In this document: positions 1 to 8,898 of the stretch, piece after piece | Position numbering within the stretch: position 1 is the first letter of the stretch | How the letters are laid out: the number at the start of each line of letters is the position of its first letter | Assembly (NCBI GenBank): GCA_012064385.1 | Contig: QRDG01001972.1 | Coordinates: 372,001 to 436,000 of the forward strand | From: Puccinellia tenuiflora | Taxonomy: Eukaryota; Streptophyta; Magnoliopsida; Poales; Poaceae | Direction of reading: 5' to 3' | DNA length: 64,000 nucleotides | Position numbers and translations under genes: made by a program | The notes under the pieces: model-generated | Seen by the model: the letters and a program-made list of their open reading frames with translations, nothing else | Databases searched by the model: none | Told to the model about the DNA's origin: nothing

Positions 1-717
1 TTGACTTGGGAAGAATTCAAGGAAGGCTTTCGCAATGCCCATATCTCTTCTGGCATTATGAACTTGAAGAAGGAGGAATTCCGAAACCTGAAGCAGGGTA
101 CCAGGACGCTTAAGGAGTACATGGATGACTTCTACTCATTGTCTCGTTATGCTCCTGAAGACATTGACACTGATGGCAAGAGGAAGGAAAAATTCCTCAA
201 AGGACTATGTGACGAGCTGAAAATTCCTTTGACAGTCGCATACGCCCCGAACTATCAGGCCCTCCTGGATCAAGCAATAACACTGGAGGATAACATCAAG
301 AAAGCAGAAAACAGAAAGAGGAAGTATAGTGACAACAAGTACAACTCGAGATCTGCACCAAAGAAGTCCAACTATCATGGTGGGAATGGCCACAACCATC
401 ATGGTCATACTCATAATGGTGGAAGCAATGGAAATAATAGAGAATACCAGAACAATGATCACAATGGTTACAACAATGGGAACCACAATGGTCAGAATAA
501 TCATCACCACGCCGGAAAGAAAGATCTTAGTCAGATACAATGCTATAAGTGCAAGAATATGGGACATTATATAAGCAACTGCCCTGAATGGAGAACTGAA
601 GCAGCTCCCAAGGCAAATCCTGTTGAGAAGGGACATGTGAACCATGTCCATATGGAAAGAGCATTCAATGAACCTGGTATGATGAATGGTACATTCCTAA
701 CAAAGCATCCAGTTTGA
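1..717 (+). CDS. gag: Element A: Ty3/gypsy Gag, 5'-truncated, no pol
   Basis: The frame is open at the window edge, so the N-terminus is outside. The product is a retrotransposon Gag, the structural protein of the cytoplasmic virus-like particle. Residues about 1-100 match the retrotrans_gag core (motifs TWEEFKEGF, LKQGTRTLKEYMDDF, LSRYAPEDIDTD). Residues about 105-175 form a basic and then His/Asn/Gly-rich linker. A CCHC zinc knuckle (C-x2-C-x4-H-x4-C, CYKCKNMGHYISNC) follows at about 181-194. The frame stops at 715-717, shortly after a GTFLTKHPV stretch that resembles the start of a gypsy protease, so pol is missing from that point. The style is closest to Del/Tekay-type chromovirus Gags, which is my resemblance call. 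Only 138 bp separate the stop from the LTR, which makes this a gag-only, non-autonomous internal region. Confidence 0.85.
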   Translation: MTWEEFKEGFRNAHISSGIMNLKKEEFRNLKQGTRTLKEYMDDFYSLSRYAPEDIDTDGKRKEKFLKGLCDELKIPLTVAYAPNYQALLDQAITLEDNIKKAENRKRKYSDNKYNSRSAPKKSNYHGGNGHNHHGHTHNGGSNGNNREYQNNDHNGYNNGNHNGQNNHHHAGKKDLSQIQCYKCKNMGHYISNCPEWRTEAAPKANPVEKGHVNHVHMERAFNEPGMMNGTFLTKHPV

Positions 718-855
718 GATTAATATTCTAGACTACCAACAAAAATTTCTTTTAAGGGTGGTAGCCCACCTAGTTGACAAGACCCAGAGTTTTCAAACCC
801 ATTCTCTCTAGCCTCTTCGAATCTCGGGACGAGATTCCTTTTAAGGGTGGTAGAT
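718..855 (+). other. Element A 3' untranslated region: two polypurine-like tracts and a hairpin
   Basis: Two near-identical tracts with the core CTTTTAAGGGTGGTAG occur at about 747-764 and 836-853. The second abuts the LTR and is the likely primer for plus-strand DNA. Between them lies an 8-bp perfect inverted repeat, GAATCTCG (819-826) and CGAGATTC (830-837), with a 3-nt loop. The same arrangement occurs at the 3' ends of elements B and C. Confidence 0.7.
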
Positions 856-1536
856 TGTAACATCCCAGATTTTTCGAACTTTTGAAAAATCAGAAAAATC
901 AAAAACTTTTTGAAAAATACATTTCTGTGTTTTGAAAATTTTCAAAACAAGCATGGCATTCATGTTTTCCCTGCATTTGTGCATTGTGCTCCTGGTTTTA
1001 TGAAGTTTTCAAAAGAATAAAAATTATTTTCTTATATTATGAAATGGCAATTACCATTTGAATGCCCTAGGGTATTTTGGTAATTTAATTTGTGTAAAAG
1101 TAATAAAAAATGAGTTTGTCATGGTTTGTATTATGTGATACTACTCATATTATTTTCCTGGATTTTATTTGAGTTCAAAAAGATTTTATAAAAGCCTATT
1201 TGTTATTTTTGACATAAAGGTGTCAATTATGCAAATATACCATAATTGTTTTTTTATTTATTTTAAAATATTAAGGAAAAAGGTTTCAAAGTATTTAAAA
1301 GGATTATTTTTATTTTACAAAATTATTCAAATTGGTTTGAATCAATTTGAACTATTATTTCAAAAGTTATTTTTATTTCTGAAAACAGAAAATAGAAAAG
1401 GAGAAAAGAACAAAAAAATGGAGAAAGACCAAATAGCCGAGCCTGCCCGGCATCGTCCTCGCTCGCGCGCGTGCAGCCCAGCCCACCAGCGGCCTCTCTC
1501 CCTCCTCTCTCTCTCTGACCGGTGGAGCCCGCCTGA

Positions 1537-1560
1537 TGACGCAAGCGATGACGTCATCGC
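1537..1560 (+). promoter_or_regulatory. as-1-like double TGACG site with a 16-bp palindrome
   Basis: TGACG at 1537-1541 and TGACG at 1549-1553 are separated by 7 nt, the same repeat and spacing as the plant as-1 element bound by TGA bZIP factors. The second copy lies within a perfect 16-bp palindrome, GCGATGACGTCATCGC (1545-1560), which contains the CRE-type TGACGTCA core. It lies about 100 bp upstream of the TATA box of LTR A. Confidence 0.6.
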
Positions 1561-1659
1561 CTTCAACGTCCAGCTCGAACCCGCGCTCTTTCCGGCCGAG
1601 ATTAGCTCGCGTTTGATTTCGGGCGATTAAAGCCATAATTTCCTTGCCATATTTTGCTC

Positions 1660-1667
1660 TATAAGTA
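1660..1667 (+). promoter_or_regulatory. TATA box of LTR A
   Basis: TATAAGTA in the context CTCTATAAGTAGCC at the start of the GC-rich block. Transcription should begin about 30 bp downstream, near 1690. This would define U3 as 856 to about 1690. Confidence 0.6.
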
Positions 1668-3412
1668 GCCCTAACCCTCCTCCATTTTTCCCCCTTCATT
1701 CCTCTCTGAACCGTGCCGCCAGGCCGGAGTATTTCATCGCCGGAGTTTGCCTCACCCGCCGCCGTCTTTCTCCATTTCCGGCGAGTCCAAGACACCCCGA
1801 GCCCCCTCTCTACTCCCTTTCCCCATATTTTCACCGTGCACACCTTTTTGACAAGTTTTGGTACTTGTTTTCCCCGCAGAACAACGTATCCATCCATGAC
1901 CATCTTCGGCCGCCGCGGACCTCTTCTCCGACGAGCTGTTCAAGCCGTTCTGGTGCAAGCCGTCGCCGTCCACTTCGCCATCGTGCTCCCATCGTCGCAA
2001 CGCACCTCGTCGTCTTCTCCCTGAGCCCAGGGGATCATCGGAGCAACGACAACGCCCGAGCTCGAGACGCACCGCCGCCGCTCCGTCCAACTCCGGCAAC
2101 CACGCCGGCGACGTAGTTAGGTAGTTAGATCTAGACCGTCAGATCTAGATCTGACGGTCACGTTTTTATTCTATTAAACGAATCGGTATGCACAGTCAGC
2201 ATGCCCAGTCAGCACACAGTCAGCATACCGAGCCAATAGGAAGCAGCCATGTGGCCAGGAATTTTCTGAGTATTTTTCCCGTATTAGTTTTAATCTGTCT
2301 GTTTTGCAGAAAGCCCCTGCATCTTAGATTTATCATATCTTTTTCTCCGTTAGGCCAAATTCAAATATTTTATATATTTGGAATCCTTAGAACATGTAGA
2401 ATCTTTCTGTTTGTTTTATTTTTCTGTTTTGATAAGTTTTAAATTTATTCAAATTTCAAATGTAATATTTGGGTAAATTGTCATAACTTTAGTTTAAAAA
2501 TAGATTTTTGAGTGAATCCAATTGTGTTAGCTTTGTTTAGATGCCCCCTGTCCAGTAGACCAGTCCCATATTTTTATAATGTATTTTATGTGACTTATGT
2601 TTATTCCCTATTTGGGAATTGTTTTGTGTTGTTATTATATTAAGAATTGTTTTAAATGCATTTTGACTTCATGCATGTTTCTAAAAACCAGAAAACAATA
2701 GTTAGTATTTTACTTGTGATTTTAAATGCATTTCATGCATAACATTTTTGATGTATTGTTATTATTGTTTTGTGTGCTTATGTGTGGCTTGATTTATTTT
2801 TATTAGACTATTCGGAGAGACCCGGGAATTCTAGTAGTTGTTGCTCCTGCTCTACCTGTTGCCAAGGCAAGTGATGCTCACTGCATAATTTCTCCTAAGT
2901 ATTTTGTCTATGCATGAGTAGCTATTTTTGAGTAGTATGCATGATAGGAGTACCACTACTATGATATGCTATGCTATGAAATCCCAAAGTAGTATAGTCA
3001 CCCCTCTCATACCATGTTGTTGTAGTAGCCTTTAACTTAGTAGAATTGCTTAGCTTTACAAAGATAAATTGTTTTTGTGAATTTCTTGGAAAATAACTAA
3101 GTTAAAGAACTACCTGGGTGTGTGGTTGGTTTAAGCATTTCCCAAGTTTTGGGAGTATAAAGTTGCTAGAAGAGGTTGATTTTCCAGTTTTGGAGTATGG
3201 ATCACACTGCCAACAACCACTCAGGATCAAAGAGATTTGAAGTTGCTCCAAGTTTAGATTGCTTCCCGTGCAACCACTTGATAGATGGCCCCTATCTTGA
3301 CTAATTAGGGACTATTCCCAAAAGGTCTCGTCTCAATCTTCTCCTTTCCTTTCACTACATGAGGGTCAAGGACAGAATGGGTTGATTGAGTCTTGTGGTG
3401 AAAGTGCACAAC

Positions 3413-3462
3413 CTCTCGAGAGTGTTAAACTATGATCATAGCCGTGTCCCCGGTTACGGACA
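3413..3462 (+). other. U5 palindrome block of element A
   Basis: Three self-complementary units occur in 50 bp: CTCTCGAGAG (3413-3422), CTATGATCATAG (3430-3441), and TGTCC (3445-3449) pairing with GGACA (3458-3462) across an 8-nt loop. Units of the same order and spacing occur in elements B and C with different but still paired bases. Confidence 0.8.
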
Positions 3463-3548
3463 ATTCTGAGCAGCTGGACAAGGAAGACAACCGAAGAATC
3501 TCATCATGCCAACTTCTTAAATAAAATTTGTTAGTGAACAACATTTGT

Positions 3549-3714
3549 GACTCACCGGAGTTTACCGTGTGTAGTCGCCCGACACACATGGAGTTTACCA
3601 TGTGCTGTCAATGTATCATTGGAGTTTACCAGTGTACCACTTAATTAAAGTCATGCGGCACACTGGAGTTTACCAAGTGTTGTCACGGTTATGCTGGAGT
3701 TTCCCAGTGTTACC
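3549..3714 (+). repeat. Array of five stem-loops with AGTTTA hexaloops
   Basis: The core GG-AGTTTA-CC recurs five times; the last copy has AGTTTC. Flanking arms differ in sequence but pair each time, giving stems of about 7-11 bp with 1-nt bulges: unit 1 at 3549-3576 (GACT/AGTC outer, CAC/GTG, CGG/CCG), unit 2 at 3581-3609 (GACA/TGTC outer, CACATGG/CCATGTG), unit 3 at 3613-3637 (GTA/TAC outer), unit 4 at 3659-3682 (ACAC/GTGT, TGG/CCA) and unit 5 at 3687-3714 (GGT/ACC outer, CTGG/CCAG). It lies in U5, downstream of the palindrome block, so it would be in the 5' leader of the genomic RNA. Confidence 0.8.
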
Positions 3715-4201
3715 ACTTTTTGAGTCAAAATGTTTATATAGGATAAAACTTGCTTTACGCAAAGAGCCTTCAAAACTCCACCAGCCAGATATGCATATAG
3801 TGTATAGAAGTTTTCCTCTATGAGTCCACAAGTATCACTTGCCAGATCCATTCAAATGGTTCTGACCAATTTTTGGCGGCAACGATTTTACTGTTGCAGG
3901 TTGTTCCGACGATAAGTGAGGAATCGGTTAAGGGTTTCGAGTCTGCAACCAACATGTTTCGCCTGTGGCACATGAAGATGATGGAGACTCACTGCTACTT
4001 TATTTTCGCTGCTTTACTCTTTCAAAGCTAGCTTCGTGCTATGCAATTTGTAATGGATATTTTCCTAAGTACTGGATCCACGTGTAATAATTGATACTTT
4101 GTTGTGATATTTCATCTTAAACTGTGTGTGCTAGCGATTCGATCCAGGGACTAGCACTATACACAGGGATCTTGCCTATTTTTAAGTGCAGGTCCGCTAC
4201 A

Positions 4202-5128
4202 GCTTCCTATCATGATCAAGATCATCTATTTGTAATTGCTACATGATTGTGTTTGCATTGATCCGATGAATTGTGCAAGTCATTACTTTTGTTCAGTTAT
4301 GTGTTTTATCTATGATCTTGCATGCTCTCCGATGCTAGTGGTTGCTTTGGCCGAGTAATTATTGGTGTTGTATGAGGGAGTATTTATGCTAGATAGTGGG
4401 TTCATGCCTCTCTTTGTCTGAGTTCGGTGACAGGAACAGTCAAGGCTAGAGATGTGTTGTTGGCACTAGGGAGAAAGCAGCGGTGTGATTTCTTCGTGTT
4501 ATATGCATTGCTTACATTATGCACTTTGCTTATTGCAATGATTTGTTGCTTGCAACTTAATACTTTTGGGTGACATGCTGGATAGCGATCCTAGAGAGGA
4601 TTATTAGTCATAGATGCAGTTGGATGATTGTCTATGTATTTAGACGTAATGCCCATATTAGATGAAATGATGAACTATATTGTTTTATGATAGCCTTGTC
4701 GTGCGCCTACAATTCTGTCAATTGCCATGTTGTAATTTGTTTACCCATCATGTATATCTTTTGGAGAGACACCTCTAGTGAACTGTGGACCCTGGTCCTA
4801 TTTTCCTACATTGCTTACAACCGTTTTCATAGCTTTTCATCATCATTTGCTCGCTGGTCATATTTCATCATCATCATATTTTACATCCACACATTTAATT
4901 CTTTGCGTTTGGCAAGCCGGAGAGATTGACAACCTCTCTGTTTTGTTGGGGCAAAGTAGTTTGTTGGTGATTGTGTGCAGGTCCACGTCAATTATCGGTA
5001 AACGGCGCCGTTGACACCTTGCTAAGCCTTCTCCAAGTCCTACTGGATTCGATAACCTTGGTTTTGTAATTAAGGTAAAACTTCTTCTGTACTGCATCAT
5101 ACCTTCCTCTTGGGGTTTCCCAACATCA
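4202..5128 (+). mobile_element. Element I: Athila-type LTR fragment (3' part), interrupted by A
   Basis: Despite heavy divergence it follows, in plus orientation, the reverse complement of 6085-7100 (element E). Shared landmarks are the stretches TATTTATGCTAGATAGTGGG (near 4381), CTGGATAGCGATCC and GGAGAGATTGACAACCTCTC (near 4919). It ends CCCAACATCA at 5128. Its 5' part is cut off by the LTR of A. No coding capacity is seen. Whether it is a solo LTR or the end of a longer element cannot be told. Confidence 0.6.
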
Positions 5129-6084
5129 AGTCATCAATCATCGGCCGTAGCTTCAGCCCTATCTAGTGGAGAAGGCATGCTAACCTTCCCCGTCAGTTGT
5201 GTCCATTCGCCGGCAGGAGTTACTCCGGCTCTCCCTAGAATCGGCTCAGCCGACATGGATGAAGCGGATGGTCCTTCCACTGACACCGGCTTAGTTACCG
5301 GAGGAGTTGGGGGAGGAACAGCGGGAGAAGACTTCTTTGATTTCAAAGGTGCGCCTTTCTTCAGCATGCACATTCAAGAGTTAAGGCATGGAGAAGCCGG
5401 AAAATCTGTAAGCAAAAAGAGAAGTGTTTGGCTGACTTACTTCTTGCTGGAATGCTAAGCCCAGCAAGGGCATCATCGTCATCTGACGACTTGGCGCCAT
5501 ACATAAGTGATTGGCTCTTCCTCTTCCGGCTTTTTGCAGAAGCCGAAGAAAAGGAGATGTGGCCCCGTTTACCCGCCTTGCCGGAAGTCGGCGCAGAGGC
5601 GGGACGGACAGCTGAAACTCCGGGAATCTGGCGTAAAAGCATATGTTAATTTGTCAAAATAAATCTAAAAGGCCGAAGAATTGAACTTTGTTCGACTAGG
5701 ACAAAGTACCTTTGGAGGAGGATTGGCGGCCGTGTACATCGGCCGTGCTTCTTCATATTGCCGACCTTCGTTAGGCCAGTCTTTGATCAACTTGTTGAAG
5801 CGCGCCTCAAAGAGTCCTTCCGACAAGTCTTCTTTACTGGTCCGCATCGGATCAGTCTTCTCGTTCGTGTACTCGCACAAGAGGCGAGAACGATGCTGGA
5901 GGGGCTGGATATGCCTGGTCATCCCGCAAATTATGGTGTCCTCCCCAGTCAAGGGAGGAGAGCCAGAGGTTAGCTCTGAAATCCTTGCCTTTATGGCGGC
6001 AAGGTCAGCCGGCATCTTTGCCGCCGGCTTATGCTTCCAGCAGGGTAGGGGAATGCCGGCTATGTCCTCAAAGGCAGCGAGCCA
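5129..6084 (-). pseudogene. J: fragment of a Transposase_28-like ('putative gypsy type transposon') gene
   Basis: On the minus strand an open frame runs from about 6083 to 5710, containing TRHIQPLQHRSRLLCEY and EDLSEGLFEARFNKLI. This is reminiscent of the C-terminal part of the grass PF04195 family, whose function is not known. A GT-AG intron fits at 5628-5709 (AAAG|GTAC donor, CGCCAG| acceptor), phase 0, joining to a Ser/Lys/Arg-rich exon running from 5627 down to about 5446 with an acidic SSDDDD patch. A further donor (GTAAGT) and a Pro-rich frame at 5134-5373 suggest a third exon. The N-terminal part is absent because element E is inserted at 6085, and element I cuts the other end. It is the oldest layer here and surely non-functional. 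Family assignment is by memory of the motif pattern; no database was searched. Confidence 0.5.
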
Positions 6085-7640
6085 TGATGTCTACTACACG
6101 CTTCTATTCTTGTAGACTTGTTGGGCCTCCAAGCGCAGAGGTTTGTAGGACAGAGGTGATGGTAGATATAGATAAGTTGGGTGGTGCCCCAAGCGAAGGC
6201 GGAATTGTAGCTAGTAGCAGTTTTCCCTCAATTAAGAACCGAGGTTTATCGAACCAGTAGGACTTTGAAATCAACAACGAGGTGAATGTTTAAGATCTCT
6301 GGCGCTTAACCTTCAATAGACGTGGACCTACACACACTCAACCAAAATACTTTGTCCCCAACGGCGGAGAGGTTGTCAATCTCTCCGGTCTCGCAGAACA
6401 CAAAGCGGTTAATTGTATGATTAAATAGATAAAATATAAAAAGTAACCAGAGGAGTAATGATGATTAAAAGCAAGTAAATAAGATTGAAAACAATGTAAA
6501 AAGATGGACCGGGGGCCATGGGTTCACTAGTGGAGTCTCTCAAGTAAATAAAATATGCATGTGATGGGTGAACGAATTACAGCTAGGCAATTGACAAGAT
6601 CATGACACAAACCCAATTTAGCAATGACAAAAAGGACATGATAATATTTATGGAGGCATCATGACAAAGAACAAAGACCGTTGAGTCCAACTGCGTCTTT
6701 GTCTAAAAAGTTCACCGTGGGATCGCTATCCAGTCTGTCACCCAACGGTATTAAGTTGCAAGCAACAGACAATTGCATTAAGTAAAGTGCATGAAGTAAG
6801 CAATACTAATATCAAAATAGACATTAATACCGTAGTTTTACCCTTAGTAGCAACAGCACACCCTCGCCTTAGACGTTTCTGTCACTCGTGCCCAAGAACA
6901 AAAGGGGGCATGAACCCACTATCTAGCATAAATACCCTCTCTTGTAGATACACACAATCACTTGGCCAAAGTAACTACTCATATCGGAGAGCATGCAAGA
7001 ACATAAATTACTCATATAAGAATCATGCACAATCTGAACATAACTTCATAATCCATCGGATCCCAGCAAACACATCACATAGCATTACAATAATCAATCT
7101 TGATCATGTTAGGCAGCTCACAAGATCATAAGACATGAAGCACAAGAGAGAGAGACTACCAACTAGCTACTGCCATGGACCCGTAGTCCAAGGTGAGACT
7201 ACTCACAAATCATCCCGGAGGAAGGCATGGCGATGAAGAGCCCTCCGGGATCGATCTCCCCTCCGGCAGAATGCCGGGATCAGCTTCAGATTGGACGTCG
7301 AACTATGGTTTTCGGTGATGGCGCCTCGGGGTCGAGTTTCTGGAAAATAATGGCCGCCTCGACGTTTTTAGGTTTTTAGGGATTTTATAGGCGTCGGAGG
7401 GCATCGAGGAGAGGTCCCAGGGGCAGGGGCGGGCCCCACCCGCGGGTCACCCCTGGGCTGCAGCAGGGGGCCGCCTCTGTCCTGTGGGCCTCCCCTCCGG
7501 CTCTCCTTCGGACTGGTACTTCGTCGTGGCAAATAAAAATCCTCAAAAATTTCCAGCGCGTTCCGAGAATATTTCCAGAAGTAAATTTCTGAAATAAAAA
7601 GACAACAAAAGTAAGGCTCCACGCTTTAATAACACCTCTC
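6085..7640 (-). mobile_element. Element E 3' LTR (Athila-type, minus strand)
   Basis: Read on the minus strand, the sequence from 7640 to 6085 runs through a GC-rich transcribed region, the CTGGATAGCGATCC block and ends ...GTAGACATCA at 6085, after which J resumes. The left 5 bp, AGCCA (6080-6084), is the expected target duplication. The outer (7640) edge is approximate because no clear TG start was found. It is about 97% alike by eye to the E LTR pieces at 10170-10616 and 15725-16513. The layout recalls Triticeae Sabrina/WHAM/Fatima-like LTRs. No ORF of interest lies in it. Confidence 0.6.
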
Positions 7641-8898
7641 CACTAATCAGCTCTAACACCATTAACCAACATATTTTAACCATTATTTATTTTAGTGCCT
7701 CAAAACAATTGAAGGGTATCAAATTAGCCACAACGTGATCTACAAGACTATGCAGGTTTTTCTACTTCATACCACTGCCACATGCATATCATTTTTCCGA
7801 TCTAACACATTAACCAAGCAACCAAAACAACTCTCCAACAAATATAAGTGAAGAACAAGAGAGTTTAGCTTAACAACTAGCAGCTCTAAACAAAATAAAA
7901 GCTAAAAGCGAGAGCTTACTAGAAAACAGACAGTAGCTAAGAATACTCGAAAAGATATAAGTGAAGCAAAGGAGTATTCAAACGAAAAGCGGAGCGTGTC
8001 TCTATCCCACACAAATAAAGCTAGGATCCAACAAAGATATGACCAGAAAACAAACAAACCAAACTGAAAGTAAAAAGACGCTCCAAGCATAGCACATAAT
8101 ATGTAAAGTGATAAAAACGAAGTTCAACGAAGACGACCTTATGATAGTCGATGAAGATGAGGGGATGCCTTGGGCATCCCCAAGCTTTGACTCTTGATAG
8201 TTCTTGATATTCATAGGGGGTTCCATGGGGGCATCCCCAAGCTTGAGCTCTGATCCATCCTCGATTTCTTCATATTCCTCTCCTTTGGAACTTAAAAACT
8301 CCCTTCACACAAAACTTCTCATAATTTGATTAGAGGGTTAGTGCTCATAAATTAAAATGCACATGTGTTCAACTCATGACAAATTGCAAACCAACTTCAT
8401 TTAACATTAGCTACTGTTTACTAAGCCTCAATGTGGCACTCCACCCCTAGAGTATCACATATGACGATGGTAAAGAGACAAATGCAAAATAAAAGCAGAA
8501 TCTGTCAAAATCTGAACAGTCTGTAAAGATCGAATTTTTCGAGGCACTTCTGCAGCTCAAATAAAAAAACTTAAAACTAACTAAAGATATATAAAAGCAT
8601 CAGGCGTTCTGTCAAAAATTATGAGAAAAATATATAATTCTGGCGATTTTAGGATTTTCGTGCAGCAGGCGCACAAAATCTGTTTTTGGACAGCAACACA
8701 ATACCTCGCACTTTCAATGCATTAGAGTCTAAACTTGGCAAAAAAACCAAAAGAAAAAATACAATGAATTTTCTACATAGGTAATAACTTCATGACTCAA
8801 GAAAAACAAAAAGCAAACTGAAAGTAAAAGATGGGTTGCCTCCCAACAAGCGCTTTTCTTTAACGCCTTTTAGCTAGGCGCAGTAATTTCAATGATGC
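7641..8898 (-). other. Element E 3' non-coding tail
   Basis: This stretch has no long ORF and is A/T-rich. It lies between the E ORF (8899-10137) and the E 3' LTR. It contains a strong hairpin at 8161-8181 and a second copy of the GGGCATCCCCAAGCTT motif near 8230. I see no gene. Confidence 0.55.
8161..8181. repeat. Perfect 9-bp hairpin in the E tail
   Basis: GGGGATGCC (8161-8169) pairs with GGCATCCCC (8173-8181) across a TTG loop. A partial second copy of its 3' arm occurs about 55 bp further on (GGGGGCATCCCCAAGC). Confidence 0.7.

Larger units (their letters stand above)
856..4201 (+). mobile_element. Element A LTR (3.35 kb, 3' LTR)
   Basis: It starts TGTAACATCCC directly after the polypurine tract and ends CCGCTACA at 4201, following the canonical TG...CA rule. 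The terminal 150 bp resemble the U5 end of element B. U3 is AT-rich. A GC-rich promoter and leader block covers about 1430-2120 with a TATA box at 1660. The rest is R/U5 with strong palindromes. The downstream 5 bp, GCTTC (4202-4206), should be the target duplication; the partner is off-window. Several short GC-rich ORFs in 1370-2116 overlap on both strands and show no domain, so I treat this as non-coding. Confidence 0.8.

Noticed and set aside
205..651. 148-codon minus-strand frame
   Set aside because: Antisense shadow of the well-supported gag, with a hydrophobic low-complexity composition produced by the His/Asn-rich linker.
1373..2116. Several overlapping frames on both strands in LTR A
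   Set aside because: They arise from the GC-rich promoter/leader block, have no domain and contradict each other in frame.
3549..3714. A CRISPR-like repeat array
   Set aside because: Units are hairpins with conserved loops rather than conserved repeats with unique spacers, and the setting is a plant LTR.
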